Shown here one piece after another: positions 6,926-12,309 of a stretch of 13,360 nucleotides of DNA (its first letter is position 1; each line of letters opens with the position of its first letter). The notes under the pieces are model-generated. The model was given only the letters and a program-made list of their open reading frames with translations. It made no database searches and had not been told where the DNA came from. This DNA is from an uncultured Clostridia bacterium (GTDB lineage: Bacteria > Bacillota > Clostridia > Christensenellales > Aristaeellaceae): positions 1-13,360 of the forward strand of contig CAKTXP010000048.1 of NCBI GenBank assembly GCA_934631055.1, read 5' to 3'. Both the position numbers and the translations under genes were made by a program.

Positions 6926-8458
6926 TTACTGCGCCTTTTGAGCCGCCTTATGCGCGGCTTCGCGCTTGTTGATCTTGCTCTGGTTGTAGATGGAGAAGAG
7001 AATCGTCGCTACGGCGACAATCAGGAACACCATCGCGATCGGAGAAGTGAAGATCGCGAAGAAGTTGCCGCGCTGGATGTTCATGTAGCGCACGAAGTTC
7101 TTTTCGCACATCGGTCCAAGGATGAGCGCCAGCAGGATCGGGCTGAGCGGGAACTCATACTTGTTCATCAGCCAGCCGATGATGCCGAAGACCACGCACA
7201 CGCCCACGTCGAACACGTTCTTGTTGATGGAGAACGCGCCCAGCAGGGAGATGACCAGAATGATCGGGTAGAGCATCTTCTTCTCGACGGAAACGATCTT
7301 CGCGAAGAAACGGACGCCCAGGCAGCCGACAACCAGCATCGCCAGGTTCGCCAGCATCAGAGCGGCGAAGACCTTGTAGACGGTCGGCAGCTCACTGATG
7401 TACATCATCGGACCCGGCTGAATGCCCTTCATGATGAAGGCGCCCAGCAGGATGGCGGTGACGGAGTCACCCGGAACACCGAGGGACAGCAGCGGGATCA
7501 TAGCGCCGCCGGAGCAGCCGTTGTTCGCGGACTCGGTAGAGGCAACGCCGTTCGGGATGCCCGTGCCCCAAAGCTCCGGATGCTTGCTCAGGCTCTTGTT
7601 GAAGCCGTAGGAAACGAACACCGCGATGTCGCCGCCGGCGCCCGGAATCGCACCGATGAAGGTGCCGATGATGCCGCCGGAGAGGATGTTCGGCCAAATC
7701 TGCTTGATGGTCTGCCAATCCGGCAGAACGTTGGTGATCTTTTCGTGAGAGCTTTCCTGCTTCTCTTCACCACGGATGATGCGCTCAACGCCCGCGATCA
7801 CCTCAGCAACCGCGAACAGACCGATCAGCGTCGGGATGAACTGGAAGCCTTCCAGCAGACCCGTCTGCTTATAGGTGATGAAGCGCGGGATGCCGTTGGT
7901 CGGGTCAAGACCGACCGTGCAGAGCAGCATGCCGAAGAACGCGCTCACAAGACCCTTGGCGATGGACTTGCCGGAGATGGCGACGATAACGGACAGACCG
8001 AAGACCGCCAGCATGAACATTTCGCCCGGGCCGAAGTTCATTGCCATGTCCGCAATGATCGGGGAGAGGAAGGTCATGATCAGGGCGCCGATGACGCCGC
8101 CGACAAAGGAAGAGAACATGGCGACGGAAAGCGCCTTGCCCGCCTGACCCTTCTGGCACATCGGGTAGCCGTCCAGCAGCGTAGCCGCCGCGGCAGGGGT
8201 GCCCGGTGCGTGAATCAGGATAGCGGAAATCGAGCCGCCGTACATGCCGCCGCAGTAGATACCCAGCAGCAGACCGATGGAGGGAATCAGATCCATACCG
8301 AAGGAGAAGGGAATCAGCAGAGCCACGCCCATCGTCGCGGTCATGCCCGGGATGGCACCGAGAAGAACGCCGCCCAGTGCGCCGAGGAAGGTCATCAGGA
8401 GAACCTGGACATTGCCAAAGACGGCGCCGTAGCTGCTAGCAAGTAAACTCCAATTCAT
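6926..8458 (-). CDS. tctA: tripartite tricarboxylate transporter, large permease subunit TctA
   Basis: The large membrane subunit of a TctABC-type secondary transporter, which with TctB moves a carboxylate delivered by TctC, driven by an ion gradient. The 510-residue length is normal for TctA. Hydrophobic segments cover nearly the whole chain. The duplicated hallmark appears as GAIPGMTATMG (34-44) and GAIPGAGGDIAVF (269-281). GTPAAAATLLDGYPM (86-100) and GVASTESANNGCSGGAMIPL (304-323), followed by LGVPGDSVTA (326-335), are strongly conserved in the family. It starts 12 bases after tctB, with AAGGAGG overlapping the tctB stop, so the two are translationally linked. It is last in the tctC-tctB-tctA operon and ends at the shared terminator at 6852-6913. 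The substrate (citrate, tartrate, other di- or tricarboxylates, aromatic acids) cannot be read from sequence. Confidence 0.95.
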   Translation of the reverse strand: MNWSLLASSYGAVFGNVQVLLMTFLGALGGVLLGAIPGMTATMGVALLIPFSFGMDLIPSIGLLLGIYCGGMYGGSISAILIHAPGTPAAAATLLDGYPMCQKGQAGKALSVAMFSSFVGGVIGALIMTFLSPIIADMAMNFGPGEMFMLAVFGLSVIVAISGKSIAKGLVSAFFGMLLCTVGLDPTNGIPRFITYKQTGLLEGFQFIPTLIGLFAVAEVIAGVERIIRGEEKQESSHEKITNVLPDWQTIKQIWPNILSGGIIGTFIGAIPGAGGDIAVFVSYGFNKSLSKHPELWGTGIPNGVASTESANNGCSGGAMIPLLSLGVPGDSVTAILLGAFIMKGIQPGPMMYISELPTVYKVFAALMLANLAMLVVGCLGVRFFAKIVSVEKKMLYPIILVISLLGAFSINKNVFDVGVCVVFGIIGWLMNKYEFPLSPILLALILGPMCEKNFVRYMNIQRGNFFAIFTSPIAMVFLIVAVATILFSIYNQSKINKREAAHKAAQKAQ

Positions 8459-8470
8459 ACGTGCGCCTCC

Positions 8471-8998
8471 TTAAATCATGTCTACCAAATCGCGCAGGAA
8501 CTGCAGCGGTCCCATCGGGATGTTGACCGTCAGCACCTTGTAGAAAACCAGCCACATGCCCAGCGGCACGAGGATGGAAACCAGAGCCATCTGCAGCCAG
8601 TTGCGCTTGCCGATCAGCACCATGATGACAAAGCAGAGCACCGCGCCGCAAATAACGTAGCCCAGAGATTTAAAGAACGCAACAAACAGCACGCACAGCA
8701 GCATCACAAACAGCGCTGCCAGAACGCCGCGATCCTTGATGAAATTGATGCTGGCAGCCGGTTCGGCGAGCGGATCATTTTCATCCATGGTCATCAGCTT
8801 GATGATCGACTGGATCAGCAGGATGATGGCAAAAATCAGCATACCCACGCACATGATCTGCGGGAAGACCGCTGCCTGTACGTAGGTGTTCTTCACCTCT
8901 TGGAAGGAGTAGGTCTGAGTCAGAGCCCACGCGCCCAACGCGATGAAGATCAGGGAGCCAATCAGGTTGGCAAACGCCTGCGTCTTGGTTTTCTTCAT
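8471..8998 (-). CDS. tctB: tripartite tricarboxylate transporter, small permease subunit TctB
   Basis: The small, poorly conserved membrane partner of TctA. The 175-residue product has hydrophobic stretches at about 10-28, 44-68, 91-109, 111-129 and 136-156. A hydrophilic loop lies between the second and third (about 70-90, MDENDPLAEPAASINFIKDR). The C-terminus VFYKVLTVNIPMGPLQFL (151-168) carries the aromatic-K-x-L-x-V-x-I-P-x-G-P signature that identifies TctB (DUF1468) proteins. AAAAGGA stands about eleven bases before the ATG. It is separated from tctC by 105 bases that hold a strong hairpin, but from tctA by only 12, so the two membrane subunits are coupled to each other more closely than to the binding protein. 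Confidence 0.92.
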   Translation of the reverse strand: MKKTKTQAFANLIGSLIFIALGAWALTQTYSFQEVKNTYVQAAVFPQIMCVGMLIFAIILLIQSIIKLMTMDENDPLAEPAASINFIKDRGVLAALFVMLLCVLFVAFFKSLGYVICGAVLCFVIMVLIGKRNWLQMALVSILVPLGMWLVFYKVLTVNIPMGPLQFLRDLVDMI

Positions 8999-9050
8999 GT
9001 CGGTTCCATCCTTTTTACGTTAAGATGTCTTTATCTTCTGCGATTCACCG

Positions 9051-9081
9051 AAAAGTGGGCAGGCACGTCGCCTGCCCACTT
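9051..9081 (-). promoter_or_regulatory. strong intercistronic hairpin between tctC and tctB
   Basis: A perfect 12-bp stem (AAGTGGGCAGGC at 9053-9064 with GCCTGCCCACTT at 9070-9081, 5-base loop) lies 22 bases after the tctC stop. On the minus strand it is followed by only a short T run (TTTTC), too weak for a full terminator. Such hairpins after binding-protein genes commonly act as partial terminators or 3'-end stabilisers, giving more binding protein than permease. That role is inferred here from position. Confidence 0.8.
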
Positions 9082-9103
9082 CAGGGAAATCTTTCAGATC
9101 AGA

Positions 9104-10069
9104 TTACAGACCCAGGGACTCCATCGCATCGCCGACGTCGGTCAGGCTCTGAGCCAGGAACGCGGTGTACTCTTCAGCGTTCTGGTAAGCGATGGTGTAG
9201 CCGCCGTTGTTCATGAAGGTCACGAAATCCGGATCTTCAACAGCAGTCGCGCAGGCAGCCTGCAGGCGCTCCTTGATGGCAGGATCGACGCCCTTCGGCA
9301 CCGCCAGACCACGCTGGGTCGCGTAGGTGATGTCATAGCCCTGCTCCTTGCAGGTCGGGACATCCGGGAACAGGGTGTTGCGCTGATCGTCCATGACGCC
9401 CAGGCAGATGAGGTGACCGGACTCGATGAAGTTGCGAGCCTCGCCCAGAGAAACGGTCACGCCCTGAATGAAGCCGGAAGCAGCATTCTGAACGGCGGTC
9501 GCAGCGCCTTCCTGATAGGTAACCATCTGCAGCTCGATGCCCGCAGCGTTCATCAGGTAGCCGCCGGCGATGTGCCAAACGGAAGCGTTGGAAGAACCGC
9601 CCATCTGAACCTCGCCCGGATGCGCCTTGCAGTAGTCGATGAAGCTCGCCAGATCGGTGATGTTGTTGGCCTTCGCCCAATCAGCATTCACGGTGATCGC
9701 AGCAGCGTCGGTGTTGACGCGGCAGAGCGGCTCATAGTCTTCGTAGGTCAGGGTAGAGGTGCCCAGATGCGTATAGGTGGAAAGCTCGAAGGTGATCATG
9801 CCGATGGTGTAGCCGTCCGGATCGGCATCCGCGATCGCCTGGTGGCCGATGATTCCGCCGCCGCCGGTGCGGTTGTCAACCGTCAGGGTGACGCCCAGAT
9901 CCTTGCCCATCGCCTCGCAGAAAGCACGGAGAACAGCGTCGGTTCCGCCGCCAGCACCCCACGGGCAGATGACAGAGATACCCTTGGACGGATACTCCGC
10001 GGCGGACGCGACGGCAGCCAGACCAAAGACCATGGTCAGTGCAACCATCAGAGCGAGAAGCTTCTTCAT
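9104..10069 (-). CDS. tctC: tripartite tricarboxylate transporter substrate-binding protein TctC (Bug family)
   Basis: The extracytoplasmic receptor that captures a carboxylate and delivers it to TctAB. The 321-residue length is standard. A signal peptide is obvious: MKKLLALMVALTMVFGLAAV, then ASA with cleavage expected before AEYPSKG. Conserved Bug features are the ligand-loop PWGAGGGTDAVLR (36-48), VDNRTGGGGIIGHQAIADAD (64-83) followed by PDGYTIG, and the later FPDVPTCKEQGYD. There is no cysteine in the first 34 residues, so it is not a lipoprotein, which is unusual if the cell has one membrane. A GGAGG nine bases before the ATG is the best ribosome site in the operon, consistent with high expression. 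It is first in the operon, behind the promoter at 10133-10161. Confidence 0.95.
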   Translation of the reverse strand: MKKLLALMVALTMVFGLAAVASAAEYPSKGISVICPWGAGGGTDAVLRAFCEAMGKDLGVTLTVDNRTGGGGIIGHQAIADADPDGYTIGMITFELSTYTHLGTSTLTYEDYEPLCRVNTDAAAITVNADWAKANNITDLASFIDYCKAHPGEVQMGGSSNASVWHIAGGYLMNAAGIELQMVTYQEGAATAVQNAASGFIQGVTVSLGEARNFIESGHLICLGVMDDQRNTLFPDVPTCKEQGYDITYATQRGLAVPKGVDPAIKERLQAACATAVEDPDFVTFMNNGGYTIAYQNAEEYTAFLAQSLTDVGDAMESLGL

Positions 10070-10094
10070 AACAGAAATCCTCCTTCAATATGTG

Positions 10095-10122
10095 ACCGGT
10101 ATCAAATGACTTGTCAACCGGT
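10095..10122. promoter_or_regulatory. paired ACCGGT palindromes, candidate operator of the tct operon
   Basis: The 6-base palindrome ACCGGT occurs at 10095-10100 and 10117-10122, centres 22 bases (two helical turns) apart. A TGAC-TT-GTCA dyad (10107-10116) lies between them. All sit immediately downstream of the predicted tctC transcription start, a classic repressor position. The regulator is not identified. Confidence 0.45.
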
Positions 10123-10132
10123 GTTTATTGCA

Positions 10133-10161
10133 AGTATAACATTTCCGTAAAAAACTGTCAA
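10133..10161 (-). promoter_or_regulatory. near-consensus promoter of tctCBA
   Basis: On the minus strand a perfect TTGACA (10156-10161) is separated by 17 bases from TATACT (10133-10138), which is preceded by TGT, an extended -10. The predicted start is near 10126, leaving a leader of about 57 bases that contains the ACCGGT repeats. Confidence 0.88.
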
Positions 10162-10287
10162 GAATGTTTAATTGGTCTGATGTTAAGGCGGACATAATGA
10201 AAAGGCTTTTAATGACTAGAATTGTGCGTTCTTGATAAAGAAAAGACGGAAATTGGGGAAAAAATTCGTCGAAGAAATGTCTGAAAA

Positions 10288-10301
10288 TGAGAGCGCTAAC
10301 A
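10288..10301. promoter_or_regulatory. candidate CcpA cre-like site
   Basis: TGAGAGCGCTAACA matches the Bacillota catabolite-response consensus TGWAARCGYTWNCW at 13 of 14 positions (the fourth base is G instead of A). It lies about 125 bases upstream of the tctC -35 box, where it could influence carboxylate transport, but it also abuts the terminator at 10301-10331. A single site of this length can arise by chance. Confidence 0.3.
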
Positions 10302-10331
10302 AAAAACGGCGCAAGCTGTCTGCCTGCGCCG
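10301..10331 (-). terminator. strong intrinsic terminator, second in tandem after the tRNA genes
   Basis: CGGCGCA (10307-10313) pairs with TGCGCCG (10325-10331), extended by two GC pairs after one mismatch, around a TGTCT loop. Six A at 10301-10306 read as an uninterrupted T run directly after the stem on the minus strand. It lies about 65 bases past the first tRNA-operon terminator. No gene of its own is seen between the two. Confidence 0.8.
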
Positions 10332-10392
10332 GTCAGTGATTCTGTATAAAAAAACGCGATAGAGGGGAGTGCGGAAAAAACTTAGATAAAAG

Positions 10393-10417
10393 AAAAAACA
10401 GAACATATCGTTCTGTT
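10393..10417 (-). terminator. intrinsic terminator of the tRNA operon
   Basis: On the minus strand, just after the CCA end of tRNA-Glu, a perfect 8-bp stem (AACAGAAC with GTTCTGTT, at 10397-10404 and 10410-10417, 5-base loop) runs into a T-rich tract (the A run at 10393-10398). Placement three bases after the tRNA is typical for Bacillota tRNA operons. Confidence 0.82.
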
Positions 10418-10420
10418 TGG

Positions 10421-10495
10421 TGGCACCTCCAATGGGAATCGAACCCATGATTTTGCCTTGAGAGGGCAACGTCTTGACCGCTTGACCATGGAGGC
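10421..10495 (-). tRNA. tRNA-Glu (anticodon CTC)
   Basis: A 75-base cloverleaf ends in an encoded CCA. The acceptor stem GCCTCCA pairs with TGGAGGT (first pair G-U). The anticodon stem TTGCC/GGCAA encloses the loop CTCTCAA, giving anticodon CTC, which reads GAG. The T arm is ATGGG-TTCGATT-CCCAT. The identity fits glutamate by anticodon and by the GGTCAAGCGGTCAAGAC D-arm style. It is five bases from the tRNA-Gln gene, in one operon. Confidence 0.95.
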
Positions 10496-10500
10496 TTAAA

Positions 10501-10574
10501 TGGCTGGGGAACTAGGATTCGAACCTAGACAATACGAGTCAGAGTCGTAGGTGCTGCCGTTACACAATTCCCCA
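10501..10574 (-). tRNA. tRNA-Gln (anticodon CTG)
   Basis: A 74-base cloverleaf with encoded CCA. The acceptor arm TGGGGAA pairs with TTCCCCA, and the D arm is TTGTGTAACGGCAGCAC. The anticodon stem TACGA/TCGTA holds loop CTCTGAC, giving anticodon CTG for CAG codons. The T arm is CTAGG-TTCGAAT-CCTAG. The TGGGGAAT start is typical of glutamine tRNAs. It is transcribed first, behind the consensus promoter at 10625-10653. Confidence 0.96.
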
Positions 10575-10624
10575 ATATCAAGTTGTTAGCTGCCTGCGTG
10601 AGCCGCAGCTTTTGAACGAGTGAT

Positions 10625-10653
10625 AGTATATCGCATTCACATGGAAATGTCAA
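10625..10653 (-). promoter_or_regulatory. consensus promoter of the tRNA-Gln/tRNA-Glu operon
   Basis: On the minus strand TTGACA (10648-10653) and TATACT (10625-10630) are separated by exactly 17 bases. The predicted start is near 10618, about 44 bases before the mature tRNA-Gln. The short leader can fold through AGCTGC and GCAGCT. Confidence 0.88.
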
Positions 10654-10688
10654 CCCTTTTTTCAAAAAATGTTTTTAATTGTTTTCGT

Positions 10689-11462
10689 TTATTGAAACAT
10701 CGGCAGCTGCTCGAGAATCAGCAGGAGAAGCAGATGCGCCGGATAAAAACCGTAGTTCAGCCAGCGCGGCGTCCGCGTCTGTCTGCGGATGGGCAGGCAG
10801 GCGGCGACAGCGGCAGGCAGAGCATAAATGCGCATGCCGAACTGCACGCCGAAGAAGGGATAGCCGTATCCGTTGTGCGCCCACGCCAGCATATACAGCG
10901 TAACGGCAGGCAGCGCGATAAACGGGTATTCAAGAAAGACATAGAACAACAGCATTAGACGGATGCCTTCCACGCCGTAATCCAGACTGCCGGAAAAGCG
11001 TTCGCACAGCACATAGATGCCAATGGCGAGGATATACTTTTTCTCCCGAACGCTCAGCAGGATGGCAAGCCCCAAAAACAGGGGGAGAAGGATGCTCGGC
11101 GTATGCCAGCTTTCTATATAGAAGGTCCACACAGCAAGGAGCGGATTTTCTGCGAAAGGCACGGCGTACATCGCGGCGGTCGAGTGGTCGAGCGCGACGG
11201 CGTAGAGCGGCTGAGAGATGAGCGCTAGCGCCATCACGCGCGTCAGGTAGCGCGTCGGGTTCTTCGTCATTGCCGCGCCGACCGCGATGCCGTAGGCAAA
11301 GAGGGGAAAAGCCAGCCGCCCGACAAGCCGCATCCACGTCCATTGCGGGAAGAGCATTTTGCCCGCATGGTCGATGAACATGCACACGCAGGCAATCAGG
11401 CGCAGCAGACCGGCGTCGTTATTGGTGCGGATATGCGCAGGGCGGAGCAGCGAATCGAGCAT
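10689..11462 (-). CDS. TraX family integral membrane protein (putative acyltransferase)
   Basis: The family is named for F-plasmid TraX, which N-acetylates pilin, but most chromosomal members in Bacillota have no known substrate. The 257-residue protein has about eight hydrophobic segments. Family hallmarks are LIACVCMFIDHAGKMLFP (22-39, with the conserved IDH-x-G), VGRLAFPLFAYGIAVG (47-62), ALISQPLY (80-87), DYGVEGI (161-167) and the C-terminal YGFYPAHLLLLLIL (237-250). I chose the ATG at 11462 because AAAGGAAG lies just upstream and the promoter at 11494-11522 would have to lie inside a gene starting at 11522. It is a single-gene unit, divergent from the two-component genes. No conjugation genes are present, so a pilin-modifying role is not supported. 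Envelope-molecule acylation is possible. Confidence 0.85.
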   Translation of the reverse strand: MLDSLLRPAHIRTNNDAGLLRLIACVCMFIDHAGKMLFPQWTWMRLVGRLAFPLFAYGIAVGAAMTKNPTRYLTRVMALALISQPLYAVALDHSTAAMYAVPFAENPLLAVWTFYIESWHTPSILLPLFLGLAILLSVREKKYILAIGIYVLCERFSGSLDYGVEGIRLMLLFYVFLEYPFIALPAVTLYMLAWAHNGYGYPFFGVQFGMRIYALPAAVAACLPIRRQTRTPRWLNYGFYPAHLLLLLILEQLPMFQ

Positions 11463-11493
11463 GGCGGTCGTCTTCCTTTCTCTTATCGATATT

Positions 11494-11522
11494 ATGCTAC
11501 TCATTTCCGGCGAAAAAGTCAA
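11494..11522 (-). promoter_or_regulatory. promoter of the TraX-family gene
   Basis: On the minus strand TTGACT (11517-11522) is followed after 17 bases by TAGCAT (11494-11499). The -35 box is good and the -10 box is weak (4 of 6). It lies about 30 bases upstream of the chosen start at 11462. Confidence 0.55.
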
Positions 11523-11567
11523 GCACGGGAAAGAATTGGCTTTTGTAACAAATCAGCAACAGTTTTC

Positions 11568-11576
11568 TGCTATACT
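11568..11576 (+). promoter_or_regulatory. extended -10 promoter of the two-component operon
   Basis: TGC followed by TATACT (11571-11576) forms a good extended -10 element, with no clear -35 at 16-18 bases upstream. It would start transcription near 11583 and give a leader of about 50 bases containing the GGGGC hairpin at 11583-11609. The element and following bases closely match those of the ugd promoter (5257-5273). Confidence 0.6.
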
Positions 11577-11582
11577 CAGAAA

Positions 11583-11609
11583 AACGATGGGGCTGCCGCC
11601 CCAAACGTT
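11583..11609. repeat. partial copy of the GGGGC palindromic repeat in the response-regulator leader
   Basis: GGGGC-TGCC-GCCCC (11589-11602), flanked by AACG on the left and CGTT on the right, forms an extended hairpin. Its right half, GCCCCAAACGTT, is identical over 12 bases to the outer end of the element at 6810-6821. It falls in the 5' leader of the response-regulator mRNA, 13 bases before the ribosome site, so it may affect expression. Confidence 0.65.
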
Positions 11610-11634
11610 CCCCTTTTGAATCGGAGGAGATGAC

Positions 11635-12309
11635 ATGGTTCACGTTCTTGTTGTGGAAGATGACGCGCGCTTTAATCAGATCGTCTGCGCCAGCCTGCGC
11701 GCTGCGGGTTATGCTGTGCAGGGCTGTACGGACGCGTCGCAGGCGTTCGACGCGCTGCATGCCAGCGGCGCGGATATCATCATTTCGGATATCATGATGC
11801 CGGGCATCGACGGATTCGAGTTTGTCGAGGATGTCCGCCGCGTCAATAAGCGCATTCCCATTCTGCTGATGACTGCGCGGGATGACCTGAGCGCTAAACG
11901 GCAGGGTTTCCGCGCCGGTATCGACGATTATATGGTCAAGCCCATCGACCTGGATGAACTGCTTCTGCGCATTGAAGCACTTTTGCGCCGCGCGCGTATT
12001 GAGGATGAAAAGCGGCTGACGGTCGGCAAGACGATTCTCGACGCGGAAGAGATGAGCGTGTATGTCGATGGCGCGTCCGTTGCGCTGACCGTCCGCGAGT
12101 TTCAGATCACCTATAAGCTGCTTTCCTATCCGCGGCGCACGTTTTCCCGCGCGCAGCTGATGGATGAATTCTGGAGTGGCGAAACGAGCGCCAGCCTGCG
12201 CGCGGTCGATGTCTATATCACGCGGATACGCGATAAATTCTCCGCCTGCGAGGATTTCAAGATCGTGACCGTCCATGGCTTGGGGTATAAGGCGGTGCCA
12301 AACGCATGA
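11635..12309 (+). CDS. OmpR/PhoB family response regulator
   Basis: A DNA-binding transcription factor activated by phosphorylation, almost certainly by the kinase encoded next. The 224-residue protein has a receiver domain (about 1-118) with the acidic pair D9/D10, phospho-acceptor D52 in IISDIMMPGIDG, T80 and K102 (in MVKPID), all in place. A winged-helix output domain (about 127-222) includes LTVREFQITYKLLSYPRRTF (151-170), RAVDVYITRIRDKF (189-202) and the closing VTVHGLGYKA. GGAGGAG stands five bases before the ATG. The stop overlaps the kinase start as ATGA, indicating translational coupling. The target genes are not shown by the sequence. The divergent TraX-family gene is one candidate by position only. 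Confidence 0.95.
   Translation: MVHVLVVEDDARFNQIVCASLRAAGYAVQGCTDASQAFDALHASGADIIISDIMMPGIDGFEFVEDVRRVNKRIPILLMTARDDLSAKRQGFRAGIDDYMVKPIDLDELLLRIEALLRRARIEDEKRLTVGKTILDAEEMSVYVDGASVALTVREFQITYKLLSYPRRTFSRAQLMDEFWSGETSASLRAVDVYITRIRDKFSACEDFKIVTVHGLGYKAVPNA

Noticed and set aside
6887..8446. 519-codon open frame on the plus strand opposite tctA
   Set aside because: It lies fully antisense to a clear TctA gene. Its product is an unnatural D/H/R/E-rich sequence, as expected from the complement of a hydrophobic GC-rich gene, and it starts inside the terminator hairpin.
8900..10150. 416-codon open frame on the plus strand opposite tctC
   Set aside because: Antisense shadow of tctC and the start of tctB. 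It has no recognisable domain and its composition mirrors the real gene.
10421..10574. tRNA genes as an integration site of a mobile element
   Set aside because: I saw no duplicated tRNA 3' end, integrase or phage gene in the window next to the tRNA pair.
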